In this document: in pieces, positions 37,874-45,869 of the stretch
How the letters are laid out: each line of letters opens with the position of its first letter
Position numbering within the stretch: position 1 is the first letter of the stretch
Source: Bacteroidales bacterium
GTDB lineage: Bacteria; Bacteroidota; Bacteroidia; Bacteroidales; UBA932
Assembly: GCA_017427385.1 (NCBI GenBank)
Contig: JAFRSW010000021.1
Location: 1 to 64,000, forward strand
DNA length: 64,000 nucleotides
Direction of reading: 5' to 3'
Notes under the pieces: model-generated
Told to the model about the DNA's origin: nothing
The model's input: the letters and a program-made list of their open reading frames with translations, nothing else
The model's database searches: none
Made by a program: the position numbers and the translations under genes

Positions 37874-38290
37874 ATGTCTGCCCCGGAAATCTCCCATATA
37901 GGGAAAATAGTTGCAATCGATGCGGACTTCATCACGGTAGAGATCGTGGCGGAGTCCGCTTGCGCTACATGCCATGCCGCCGGAATGTGCGGCACGGCGG
38001 ATGCCACGCACAAGGCCATCACCGTCCCTGCTACCGTTGGGAACTGGGCCGTTGGCCAGGAGGTGCAGGTGCTGCTGAAGCGCTCCATGGGCTTCAAGGC
38101 TGTCTGGCTGGCCTATGCCATCCCTCTGGCGGTGCTGCTCGCAGTGCTGCTGGGGCTGAATGCCGCCGGCGTGGGCGAACTGGCATCCGGGCTGGTCGCC
38201 ATAGGTGCTGTAGCCCTCTACTATCTTGTCCTCCTGCTTTTCAGGGACAAGCTGCGGAATGAATATTCTTTTTACATAAAGGAGAAATAA
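37874..38290 (+). CDS. rseC: RseC/MucC-family protein
   Basis: 138 residues from the ATG at 37874. The N-terminal soluble part has the Cys cluster ESACATCHAAGMCGTAD, and two membrane helices follow (FKAVWLAYAIPLAVLLAVLLGLNAAG and LASGLVAIGAVALYYLVLLLF). In proteobacteria RseC takes part in reducing SoxR together with the Rsx/Rnf complex. In Bacteroidota it commonly heads the rnf operon, as here. TAATG overlap with rnfB. Confidence 0.9.
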   Translation: MSAPEISHIGKIVAIDADFITVEIVAESACATCHAAGMCGTADATHKAITVPATVGNWAVGQEVQVLLKRSMGFKAVWLAYAIPLAVLLAVLLGLNAAGVGELASGLVAIGAVALYYLVLLLFRDKLRNEYSFYIKEK

Positions 38291-39174
38291 TGGATTCTAT
38301 CGTTATCTGGACTATCGTTATCCTGGCCGGTCTAGGCCTCGTACTGGCCCTGATGCTCTTCTTCATCGCCAAGAAATTCAAGGTTGAGGAAGATCCCCGC
38401 ATCGAGCTGGTCGAGAAGACTCTGCCGGGTGCGAACTGCGGTGGATGCGGCTATGCCGGATGCCATGCTTTCGCCGATACGGCCGTGAAGGCTGCCGACC
38501 TGAGCGCGCATTTCTGCCCCGTCGGGGGAAATGACGTGATGAAGCAGGTTGCCGCCATCCTCGGAATCGAGATGGTGGAGAAGGCGCCCCAGGTTGCCGT
38601 GGTGCGATGCAATGGCACTTGCGCCGTGCGCCCCAAGATCAATGTTTACGACGGAGCTGCCAGCTGCCGCGTGAAGGCCGCCCTCTACAGCGGTGATACC
38701 GGCTGTGCTTTCGGCTGCCTCGGCTGCGGCGATTGCGTTGCCGTCTGCGAGTTCGGCGCTCTCAGCATGAATCCCGAAACCGGCCTGCCGGTGGTGGATG
38801 ATGCGAAGTGCGTGGCTTGCGGAAAGTGCGTCGCAGCCTGCCCCAAGAAGCTCATCGAGCTGCGGGCGAAGGGCCCGCGCGGCATGCGCGAGTTCGTGTC
38901 CTGCCGCAATACCGACAAGGGCCCCGCTGCAAAGAAGGCCTGCGGAAATGCCTGCATAGGCTGCGGCATCTGCGTGAAGACCTGCACGCACGAGGCTATC
39001 ACGCTGGAGAACAATCTGGCGTATATCGACCCGGCGAAGTGCAAGCTTTGCCGCGAGTGCGAGGCGATGTGCCCGACGGGCGCCATCCACGGGGTGAATT
39101 TCCCTAAACCCCTCGACCGCGAAGGCATAAAGGGACGTGTTGCTGCACGTAAAAAGGAGGTAAGCAATGAGTAA
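38290..39174 (+). CDS. rnfB: Rnf complex subunit B (iron-sulfur protein)
   Basis: 294 residues. An N-terminal membrane anchor (IVIWTIVILAGLGLVLALMLFFIAKKF) is followed by a 4Fe-4S domain with CGGCGYAGCHAFAD and then by ferredoxin-type CxxCxxC clusters (CLGCGDCVAVC, CVACGKCVAAC, CIGCGICVKTC, CKLCRECEAMC). It accepts electrons from reduced ferredoxin and passes them into the Rnf complex. AAGGAG at 38280-38285 is a possible ribosome site. The 3' end overlaps rnfC by 8 bp. Confidence 0.97.
   Translation: MDSIVIWTIVILAGLGLVLALMLFFIAKKFKVEEDPRIELVEKTLPGANCGGCGYAGCHAFADTAVKAADLSAHFCPVGGNDVMKQVAAILGIEMVEKAPQVAVVRCNGTCAVRPKINVYDGAASCRVKAALYSGDTGCAFGCLGCGDCVAVCEFGALSMNPETGLPVVDDAKCVACGKCVAACPKKLIELRAKGPRGMREFVSCRNTDKGPAAKKACGNACIGCGICVKTCTHEAITLENNLAYIDPAKCKLCRECEAMCPTGAIHGVNFPKPLDREGIKGRVAARKKEVSNE
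39153..39160 (+). promoter_or_regulatory. Shine-Dalgarno sequence of rnfC
   Basis: AAAGGAGG, 6 nt before the ATG at 39167, located in the last codons of rnfB. Confidence 0.75.
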
Positions 39175-40516
39175 GATAACGTTTGCAATCGGCGGAGTCC
39201 ATCCGGACGATGCGAAGTTGGCGCGTGGATGCGCCATCGAAGTGCTGCCCCTGCCGGAAACGATGTATGTGTCTATGGCACAGCACCTTGGAGCGCCTGC
39301 CAAGCCTATAGTGGAGGTTGGCGACAAGGTGAAGACGGGCCAGGTTATCGCCGAGCCCGGCGGATTCATATCCGCATTCGTGCACTCGCCCGCATCCGGC
39401 ACCGTCAAGTCCATAGGCCCCCGCAAAGACCTGGCCGGCAACCCCGTCACCCATATCGAGATCGCCGTCGAAGGTGACGAGTGGGTCGAGGGCGTGGATC
39501 TTTCCGACACCCTCGTGACTGAGATCCCCGAAGACCGCGCGGCCATCCTCGACAAGATCAAGGCCTGTGGCGTGGTAGGTCTCGGCGGAGCCACCTTCCC
39601 CACACATGTGAAACTGAACCCCGCCCCCGGGAGCGTGGCCGAGTGCCTCATCCTGAACGGAGCGGAGTGCGAGCCATACCTCACCAGCGACTACCGCATC
39701 ATGCTGGAGCGCACCAAGGAGATAATCGTGGGTGCAGCCATCATGCAGAAGGTGCTGGGCGGATGCCGCACCGTCATCGGCATAGAGGAGAACAAGCCGG
39801 AGGCCATCGAGGCCATGCGCAAGGCCCTCACCGAGCTGCCCTACAGCATCGAGGTGCTTCCTCTCAAGAAGAAGTATCCGCAGGGCGGCGAGAAGCAGCT
39901 GATCCAGGCGGTGATGCACCGCGAGGTCGGTTCCGGCGGCCTGCCCATCAGCGTCGGCGCGGTCGTGCAGAACGTGGCCACCTCGCTCGCAGTCTATGAG
40001 GCTGTGCAGAAGAACAAGCCTCTGATTACCAACACCCTGACCATCACCGGCAACTGCCTGCCCGTGGAGAAGATGCACAATTATCTCTTCCGCATCGGCA
40101 TGCCGCTCAGCTACATTGCGGAGTACGCCGGGGGAGTGCCCGAGGGTGCCGGCAAGCTCATCAGCGGCGGCCCTATGATGGGACGCGCCATCGCCAATCT
40201 CGATGCCGCGACCGTCAAGGGTTCGTCGTCCATCCTTTATCTCACCGCAGAATCCACCAGGCGCGGACAGGAATCCCTCTGCATCCGCTGCGGCCGCTGC
40301 GCCGATGCCTGCCCCATGGGGCTGGAGCCCTTCCTCCTCCGCAAGCTCTATTTCGCGGGAGATGTGGAAGGCCTGGAGGCCAACGCCGCGCAGGATTGCA
40401 TAGAATGCGGATGCTGCCTGTTCAGCTGCCCCGCTTACATCCCTCTGCTGGACCATGTCCGTCAGGCCAAGGGTATGGCGATGGCTGCGATCCGCGCAAG
40501 AGCTGCTAAAAAGTAA
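39167..40516 (+). CDS. rnfC: Rnf complex subunit C (NADH-binding)
   Basis: 449 residues. Holds FMN, the NAD(H) site and two 4Fe-4S clusters (CIRCGRCADACPMGLEP and CIECGCCLFSCPAYIPL). Earlier marks include GLGGATFPTHVKLNP and LILNGAECEPYLTSDYRIMLE. It transfers electrons to NAD+ at the cytoplasmic face. A strong SD (AAAGGAGG, 39153-39160) lies 6 nt before the ATG, inside the end of rnfB. Confidence 0.97.
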   Translation: MSKITFAIGGVHPDDAKLARGCAIEVLPLPETMYVSMAQHLGAPAKPIVEVGDKVKTGQVIAEPGGFISAFVHSPASGTVKSIGPRKDLAGNPVTHIEIAVEGDEWVEGVDLSDTLVTEIPEDRAAILDKIKACGVVGLGGATFPTHVKLNPAPGSVAECLILNGAECEPYLTSDYRIMLERTKEIIVGAAIMQKVLGGCRTVIGIEENKPEAIEAMRKALTELPYSIEVLPLKKKYPQGGEKQLIQAVMHREVGSGGLPISVGAVVQNVATSLAVYEAVQKNKPLITNTLTITGNCLPVEKMHNYLFRIGMPLSYIAEYAGGVPEGAGKLISGGPMMGRAIANLDAATVKGSSSILYLTAESTRRGQESLCIRCGRCADACPMGLEPFLLRKLYFAGDVEGLEANAAQDCIECGCCLFSCPAYIPLLDHVRQAKGMAMAAIRARAAKK

Positions 40517-40521
40517 CGATC

Positions 40522-41481
40522 ATGGCATATATAGTATCACCCAATCCTCATATACATGCAGCGGTCAGCACTAAGAAGCTGATGCTGGATGTGATAATCG
40601 CCCTGTGCCCGGCGGCCATCGTGTCGTTCCTGTTCTACGGGCTGAGCGAAATCGCCATCATGGCGTTCAGCGTGGCATCCTGCGTGGTGCTCGAATGGGC
40701 CATCACCAAGTATATGCTCAAGAGGCCTTCCTCCACCGGAGACCTTTCCGCCATAGTCACCGGCATGCTGCTGGCCATGAACCTCCCTCCGACCTGCCCC
40801 CTGTGGGTGGTGTTCATCGGTGCGGTCGTGGCCATCGCGATAGCAAAGATGACCTTCGGAGGCATAGGGCAGAACATCTGGAATCCCGCCCTGGTGGGCC
40901 GTGTGTTCCTGCTCGTATCCTTCCCGACCTATATGACCGACTGGACGGTTCCCGCCGGATTCATCTCCAGCGTGGATGCCTTCAGCGGAGCCACCCTGCT
41001 GGGTCAGGTGCCTATCCTGGGTGCCCTGGAGGCCGATAAACTCGTCTCCCTGCAGACTCTCTTCCACAACGTTGGCGGGTCCGCCGGTGAGATATCCGCG
41101 CTTGCGCTGCTCGCCGGCTGGGTGTACCTGCTGGTGCGCAAGGTCATCAAGCCCTGGATCACCCTCAGCATCTTCGCCACCGTGGCTCTGGTCGCTCTGG
41201 TGTTCCATGCAGTCGATCCCGCCCAGTACACCGGGCCCCTCTTCAACCTGCTCACCGGCGGCGTCATCCTCGGAGCCTGCTTCATGGCCACCGACTATGT
41301 CACCTCGCCTATGGGCACCTGGGGCGGCGTCATCTACGGCATCGGCATAGGTTTCATAGTGATGATGATACGCTACTTCGGGTCCTATCCCGAGGGCATG
41401 TCCTTCGCTATCCTGCTGATGAACACGGCGGTGCCGCTGCTGGACATGAAGTTCCACCATCGTAAATACGGGAGGAAGTAG
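40522..41481 (+). CDS. rnfD: Rnf complex subunit D
   Basis: 319 residues, about nine or ten membrane helices. The covalent-FMN site is the SGAT in VDAFSGATLLGQ. Other marks are SPNPHIHAAVSTKKLMLDVI at the start and LTGGVILGACFMATDYVTSP. Together with RnfE and RnfA it forms the ion-pumping membrane core. 5 bp after rnfC, 2 bp before rnfG. Confidence 0.96.
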   Translation: MAYIVSPNPHIHAAVSTKKLMLDVIIALCPAAIVSFLFYGLSEIAIMAFSVASCVVLEWAITKYMLKRPSSTGDLSAIVTGMLLAMNLPPTCPLWVVFIGAVVAIAIAKMTFGGIGQNIWNPALVGRVFLLVSFPTYMTDWTVPAGFISSVDAFSGATLLGQVPILGALEADKLVSLQTLFHNVGGSAGEISALALLAGWVYLLVRKVIKPWITLSIFATVALVALVFHAVDPAQYTGPLFNLLTGGVILGACFMATDYVTSPMGTWGGVIYGIGIGFIVMMIRYFGSYPEGMSFAILLMNTAVPLLDMKFHHRKYGRK

Positions 41482-41483
41482 AT

Positions 41484-42041
41484 ATGGCGGCTAAATCATC
41501 TCTTATCAACATGGCTGCGTGCCTGACGGGGGTTTGCCTCGTCTGCGCCGCGCTGCTGGGTTTCGTCTATGTGGTGACGGATGAGCCTATCAAGGCCGCC
41601 GCTGCCGCTGAAGCCCAGGCTTCCATCGCCAAGGTGCTGCCCGAGGGAGGATCGATCTCCGAGGAGTTCTCCTCCGAGGCAGAGGGGATACTCGGATACT
41701 TCGTGCAGACTTCCGCCGACGGCGAGACTACGGCCTACGCCGTGAAGACTGTTACCGGTGGCTTCGGGGGCCCCGTCACACTGATGGTGGGCGTGCTTCC
41801 CGACGGCACCGTTTTCAATACTTCCGTGCTTTCGCACAGCGAGACTCCGGGCCTCGGGGCCAAGTGCACCGAGGAGAAGTCGGCGTTCCGCGAGCAGTGG
41901 AAGGGTTTCAAGGGCGTCCTGTCCGTCAAGAAGGATGGGGGCGATGTGGATGCCATCACGGCTTCTACCATCACTTCCCGCGCCTATACCAAGGCTGTCG
42001 CCCAGGCGGTTGAACTTGTAAAATCTTTGGGCCATGAGTAA
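41484..42041 (+). CDS. rnfG: Rnf complex subunit G
   Basis: 185 residues. One N-terminal membrane helix (AACLTGVCLVCAALLGFVYVVTDEP), then an FMN-binding domain. The FMN-attachment Thr lies in DAITASTITSRAYT, a variant of the usual S/T-G-A-T-x-S/T. SHSETPGLGAKC is also typical. It relays electrons on the outer face of the membrane. Its end overlaps rnfE by 8 bp. Confidence 0.95.
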   Translation: MAAKSSLINMAACLTGVCLVCAALLGFVYVVTDEPIKAAAAAEAQASIAKVLPEGGSISEEFSSEAEGILGYFVQTSADGETTAYAVKTVTGGFGGPVTLMVGVLPDGTVFNTSVLSHSETPGLGAKCTEEKSAFREQWKGFKGVLSVKKDGGDVDAITASTITSRAYTKAVAQAVELVKSLGHE

Positions 42042-42615
42042 GTTTTCATTGATAACCAAGGGCCTGCTGAAGGAGAACCCGACCTTCGTGCTGGTGCTGG
42101 GCATGTGCCCCACGCTGGCCACCACCACTTCGGCAATGAACGGCCTGGAGATGGGCCTAGCGACAATGTTCGTGCTCATCCTCTCCAACATAGTAATCTC
42201 CCTGATAGCCCCCATCGTGCCGGACAAGGTGCACATCCCCGTGTATATCGTGGTGATAGCCACCTTCGTGACAGTGCTGCAGCTGCTGATGCAGGCGTAC
42301 GTGCCGGATGTCTACAAGACCCTCGGCCTGTTCATCCCGCTCATCGTGGTGAACTGCATCATCCTCGGCCGCGCAGAGGCCTTCGCCAACAAGAACGGCG
42401 TGTGGGATTCCGCGCTGGACGGCATCGGGATAGGCATAGGTTTCACCCTGTCTCTCACCGTGATCGGCATCGTGCGCGAGATACTCGGCAGCGGCTCCGT
42501 CTTCGGATGGAAGTTCATCTCCGGCGACGGCATGCTGGCTTTCGTGATGGCTCCTGGCGCATTCATCGTGCTCGGATACCTGATGGTACTGTTCAACAAA
42601 CTCGCTAAAAAGTAG
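42034..42615 (+). CDS. rnfE: Rnf complex subunit E
   Basis: 193 residues, about six membrane helices. Starts MSKFSLITKGLLKENPTFVLVLGMCPTLATTTSAMNGLEMG, close to the family consensus, with LFIPLIVVNCIILGRAEAFANKN in the middle. The conserved Cys residues near the start and in VNCIILGRA are in the positions thought to bind a membrane-embedded iron-sulfur centre with RnfA. Confidence 0.96.
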   Translation: MSKFSLITKGLLKENPTFVLVLGMCPTLATTTSAMNGLEMGLATMFVLILSNIVISLIAPIVPDKVHIPVYIVVIATFVTVLQLLMQAYVPDVYKTLGLFIPLIVVNCIILGRAEAFANKNGVWDSALDGIGIGIGFTLSLTVIGIVREILGSGSVFGWKFISGDGMLAFVMAPGAFIVLGYLMVLFNKLAKK

Positions 42616-42621
42616 GACGTT

Positions 42622-43221
42622 ATGGAATATCTGCTCATCATCATCTCGGCGATCTTCGTCAACAATATCGTCCTGGCGCAGTTCCTCGGCATCTGCCCCT
42701 TCCTGGGCGTGTCGAACAAACTGTCCACCGCATCGGGCATGAGCCTGGCGGTGTGCTTCGTCATCACCCTGGCCACGGTTGTGACCTATCTTATCAATAA
42801 GTTCCTGCTGGTGCCCTTCGGGCTCACCTTCCTGCAGACCATCGCCTTCATTCTCGTGATCGCGGCGCTGGTGCAGACCGTGGAGATCGTGCTCAAGAAG
42901 GTGTCGCCTTCGCTTTATCAGGCTCTGGGTATCTTCCTGCCTCTGATAACCACCAACTGCGCCGTGCTCGGTGTGGCTATCAATGTGGTTACCAAGCAGT
43001 TCACCTTCGGGGGAGAGGCCCACATGCTGGGGCTGGGAGAGGCAACCGTGTATGCCTTTGCAACGTCGCTGGGCTATGGCCTGGCCATGATCCTCTTCGC
43101 GGGCATACGCGAGCATCTGGCTCTGAACGAAGTGCCCAAGGCCTTCAGGGGCCTGCCTATCGCCTTGATTTCCGTGGGAATCATGGCTCTGGCGTTTCTT
43201 GGCTTTTCAGGAATAGTTTAA
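42622..43221 (+). CDS. rnfA: Rnf complex subunit A
   Basis: 199 residues, about six membrane helices. Starts MEYLLIIISAIFVNNIVLAQFLGICPFLGVSNK, and IFLPLITTNCAVLGVAI matches the partner motif in RnfE. Completes the rnfBCDGEA set, so the complex should be functional. The 3' end overlaps the convergent minus-strand gene by 41 bp, with no terminator visible between them. Confidence 0.96.
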   Translation: MEYLLIIISAIFVNNIVLAQFLGICPFLGVSNKLSTASGMSLAVCFVITLATVVTYLINKFLLVPFGLTFLQTIAFILVIAALVQTVEIVLKKVSPSLYQALGIFLPLITTNCAVLGVAINVVTKQFTFGGEAHMLGLGEATVYAFATSLGYGLAMILFAGIREHLALNEVPKAFRGLPIALISVGIMALAFLGFSGIV

Positions 43222-43864
43222 TCTCTTCGTATAGGGGAGCGTAATACTCCTTCAGGTATTCGACGTTGCGGGAAGCGGTTGCGCTGACCGCAGCGTCGGT
43301 GCTTTTGGGGAGGGTGGCGTGCAGAAGCATGCCGCCACCGATGAATGTGGCTGCGTATAATTTAGAGAAGAAAGCCCCCACTCCGAGCGCGACAATGGAG
43401 CTGTTGATGAGGAAATACTTTGATGCCTGGGACCAGTCTCCGGCATAGGCCAGGCCAGCTCCGGGTATGACGCTGAGCAGCATTGCCGCATCTTCGCTCT
43501 TGTGGCGAGGCTTGCCGCCGGGGGCCTGCATCCCGGCTTCGCCCATGAGAGCGACGAATTCATCCATCATCCCCGCTTCGTAGGCTGATGTCATTTTGAG
43601 CCTGAGCAGTTTTTCGCTTGCAGATTCTGTGAGCCCGAAAGAGCTGATACGGCCCAGGGTTTCATAGGCGCGGGCGCTCTGGCCGTCAAGTTCCAGATAC
43701 GCGGCCTTTTCCATAATCAGTGAATCTCGCTCAGCCTTGTCCGAACTATCCCAGCAGGCCATCTCGCACATAGCGGCCCGGAAGTTCGGCTGGGCGCAGA
43801 GGCTAAAACTGATGGAGAGGAACGCGCAAATCGAACATAAGAGTTGCTTTCTGGGCATCTTCAT
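43181..43864 (-). CDS. Secreted/membrane protein of unknown function (paralogue of the next gene)
   Basis: 227 residues with a signal-like N-terminus (KQLLCSICAFLSISFSLCAQ). The N-terminal half is helical and could hold tetratricopeptide-like repeats (EKAAYLELDGQSARAYETLGRISSFGLTESASEKLLRLKMTSAYEAG). The C-terminal half has a motif LSVIPGAGLAYAGDWSQASKYFLINSSIVALGVGAFFSKLYAATFIGGG, with two or three membrane segments, like the TM2/DUF5683 style of protein. The same motif appears in the upstream gene. Last of a four-gene unit; overlaps its neighbour by 62 bp and rnfA by 41 bp. Confidence 0.72.
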   Translation of the reverse strand: MKMPRKQLLCSICAFLSISFSLCAQPNFRAAMCEMACWDSSDKAERDSLIMEKAAYLELDGQSARAYETLGRISSFGLTESASEKLLRLKMTSAYEAGMMDEFVALMGEAGMQAPGGKPRHKSEDAAMLLSVIPGAGLAYAGDWSQASKYFLINSSIVALGVGAFFSKLYAATFIGGGMLLHATLPKSTDAAVSATASRNVEYLKEYYAPLYEEIKLFLKSQETPEP

Positions 43865-44600
43865 AGGTTTGTCTGATTACTGAAACGGAAACGGCGCTGC
43901 CGTATATGTTTGCTGTATAGAATAGGGTGAAAATGGAAGCCAGGGCGATCGTACGCCAGTCTTTTATGCCCAGTTTCGCCCAGGATTCGGCGCTCATCAC
44001 GCCAAGGGCTCCCACGACCAGGAAAGTGGAAACACCGCTTCGGAGATCTCCCGCATATATCTTCCCGGATCCCGGGATGACTGCTGACATCACAACAGCG
44101 AGCAGGGGGCTTTTCTCCTTATAGTCCGGCAGTACGGGAGATGATGCCCAGATATCCGAGAATTCCCTGGCGTTGGTGTAGAAAGCGCTTGTGGAGGGAA
44201 TTTCCGAAAAGAATCCCGCCGCCTTCGGGAAATCGTGTATATCATAGCAGAGGACGCCTTTCAGATAGTTCAGCGTATCCGATTCGGCGAACAGCCCGTC
44301 TGCAAACAAAAGGGCGGCAGCATCCTCGTACAATCGGGAGTTGAGGGCGTAGGAAAAGAAATCGAGCCGGTTCCTGTCCATTGTCATGCATGGCATGCCG
44401 CAGGGTACAGACTGCACGCAGAAGAAGGGTGTGTTGATCCGGTCGGTCTTTTGGCGGAGTTCGTAGATGCCGCCGGTGCGGGCGATCACTGTGGAGTTCA
44501 TGATCTTGTCCGCAAATGAAAGGGGCCCTCCGGCGAAAGACACAATTCTGCTGGCCAGAATCAGGAATATCAGGCAGGAAATGTGTCTCGGGTAATGCAT
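43803..44600 (-). CDS. Membrane protein of unknown function with P-G-S-G-x-x-YAGD motif
   Basis: 265 residues. Signal-like start (HISCLIFLILASRIVSFAGG), then a helical region, then VVMSAVIPGSGKIYAGDLRSGVSTFLVVGALGVMSAESWAKLG with membrane segments, matching the motif of its downstream neighbour. The family resembles Bacteroidota proteins of the DUF5683/TM2 kind, but I cannot name it with certainty. Its ATG overlaps the stop of the upstream LolA-like gene (TAATG), so the four genes are tightly coupled. Confidence 0.72.
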   Translation of the reverse strand: MHYPRHISCLIFLILASRIVSFAGGPLSFADKIMNSTVIARTGGIYELRQKTDRINTPFFCVQSVPCGMPCMTMDRNRLDFFSYALNSRLYEDAAALLFADGLFAESDTLNYLKGVLCYDIHDFPKAAGFFSEIPSTSAFYTNAREFSDIWASSPVLPDYKEKSPLLAVVMSAVIPGSGKIYAGDLRSGVSTFLVVGALGVMSAESWAKLGIKDWRTIALASIFTLFYTANIYGSAVSVSVIRQTYEDAQKATLMFDLRVPLHQF

Positions 44601-45367
44601 TATTTCCGTTGTTTAGAATAGGCTTTGAGCCCGTCTTTCATACTTACGGATACGGCCCCCTGCGGGATGCGGAAATAGTGATCATCCGCACGTACATCTA
44701 TTTCCAGGTTCTTGTAGATGTCGAGACGTACCGTGGAATCCGTCTTTTCTTTGAGATAGGATATCTCGGTGACTCTCATGGGGAATGGAAAACCTTTCTC
44801 TATCTTATAATTGGAGAAATAGGTCTTGGTGATGATGCCCCCTTTCTTGTTATAGTATGCGCAGAAAACCGGGAGGGAATCGCTGTTGTAGGCTATCTCC
44901 ACCCATGCGCACATGCCCCCGGTCTTGCGGGGTTCGAAACGGCGTACCGTATAGTCGCCATCCTTTTTCGAGGACTTAAGGAAGAATCCCTCGCGTGAGA
45001 GGCCCATATCTTCGACACCTCCTTCTGCAAACAGATACAGGAGTTCGTCCGAGGCCTTCATCATGTCCGGTTCCAGCGGCATGACTTCGTTTGTGGCAGG
45101 GTAGTAAAATTGGGAAAAGCCAAAGGGCGAGGTTATGGAATAATAGGATTGCCCGCCGGACTGCCACTTGATGGTGAGATCGCCACCTTTTGAATAGTAG
45201 ATATGCTTCGTGGCAACCTTCATCTTGCCGTCTTTTACCGTTTTGGATTCAGCGTCTACGTGATAGAAGCGCTGGGCACGGGACGGGGCGGCGCTCAGGA
45301 CGCAGAGCACCGAAAGGATAAGAAAAAGGCGGCCGGTACCGACCGCCCTGTTGCCTTGATGCAGCAT
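44600..45367 (-). CDS. Periplasmic LolA/RseB-like protein
   Basis: 255 residues with a signal peptide (GRLFLILSVLCVLSAAPSRAQ). The mature part is a chain of beta-strands (DLTIKWQSGGQSYYSITSPFGFSQFYYPATNEVMPLEPDMM...TKTYFSNYKIEKGFPFPMRVTEISYLKEKTDSTVRLDIYKNLEIDV), the half-barrel pattern of LolA-like and outer-membrane lipoprotein-sorting proteins. The start carries an extended basic region, so a slightly later start is possible, but no better ATG is seen. The gap to the TM2 gene is 3 bp. Role inferred: envelope lipid or lipoprotein handling. Confidence 0.65.
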   Translation of the reverse strand: MLHQGNRAVGTGRLFLILSVLCVLSAAPSRAQRFYHVDAESKTVKDGKMKVATKHIYYSKGGDLTIKWQSGGQSYYSITSPFGFSQFYYPATNEVMPLEPDMMKASDELLYLFAEGGVEDMGLSREGFFLKSSKKDGDYTVRRFEPRKTGGMCAWVEIAYNSDSLPVFCAYYNKKGGIITKTYFSNYKIEKGFPFPMRVTEISYLKEKTDSTVRLDIYKNLEIDVRADDHYFRIPQGAVSVSMKDGLKAYSKQRK

Positions 45368-45370
45368 ATG

Positions 45371-45769
45371 CTAGATCCACATGATGAATGCGGGGTTATC
45401 CAGATATGAGGCACTGCCGTTGATCAGGTCGATGATCAGCATGATGCCGTCGATGAAAGGAATAACTCCGAAAATTCCACCAACTGTCAGGAAATACCAG
45501 AGGCAGTTAATGGGCTTGGTGCCGAGGATGAGCCTGTGGATTCCGAGTCCGCCTAGACCGATCCAGTCCACCACGAGGGCGACTACGTTGGTGATTGCGG
45601 GATCGCCTCCAATGGAAGCGCTCATTGATGTGGCTGCTGAAGAAGAAACCTCGAAGACGGCCTCGGTGAAGAGGGCGTCGATGGAAGCTTCGTCAACAGT
45701 GTAGTTGGTGGCGTTTGCCACTGCAACGAATGCGAATACTGCAACGATTGCTGCAAAAACTTTTTTCAT
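45371..45769 (-). CDS. TM2-domain protein
   Basis: 132 residues. Signal peptide (KKVFAAIVAVFAFVAVANA), a short Ser/Ala-rich linker, then a TM2 domain: VVDWIGLGGLGIHRLILGTKPINCLWYFLTVGGIFGVIPFIDGIMLIID. It is two short membrane helices joined by a turn. First gene of the four-gene envelope operon, with its own promoter in the divergent region shared with nfnA. Confidence 0.82.
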   Translation of the reverse strand: MKKVFAAIVAVFAFVAVANATNYTVDEASIDALFTEAVFEVSSSAATSMSASIGGDPAITNVVALVVDWIGLGGLGIHRLILGTKPINCLWYFLTVGGIFGVIPFIDGIMLIIDLINGSASYLDNPAFIMWI

Positions 45770-45794
45770 AAATACTAGTGTTTAAGAATTAACA

Positions 45795-45826
45795 CAAAGA
45801 TTGTAAAAAAATAATAAATATGCAAA
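45795..45826 (-). promoter_or_regulatory. Promoter of the envelope cluster
   Basis: On the minus strand, TTTG (45826-45823), then 20 bp, then AATCTTTG (45802-45795), one mismatch from TAnnTTTG. Divergent from the nfnA promoter. Confidence 0.55.
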
Positions 45827-45836
45827 CGAAAATGAG

Positions 45837-45844
45837 TAACTTTG
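45837..45844 (+). promoter_or_regulatory. Predicted -7 box of nfnAB
   Basis: TAACTTTG matches TAnnTTTG; start site expected about 19 nt before the ATG at 45870. No clear -33 element. Confidence 0.55.
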
Positions 45845-45869
45845 TGTTCACAATTAATAACCCTCCATA

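Noticed and set aside
36139..38097. 652-codon minus-strand frame opposite dnaB
   Set aside because: dnaB, the zinc-ribbon gene and rseC on the other strand are clearly real; this frame has no recognisable domain.
38332..39684. 450-codon minus-strand frame opposite rnfB/rnfC
   Set aside because: Antisense to conserved iron-sulfur proteins; composition of a shadow frame.
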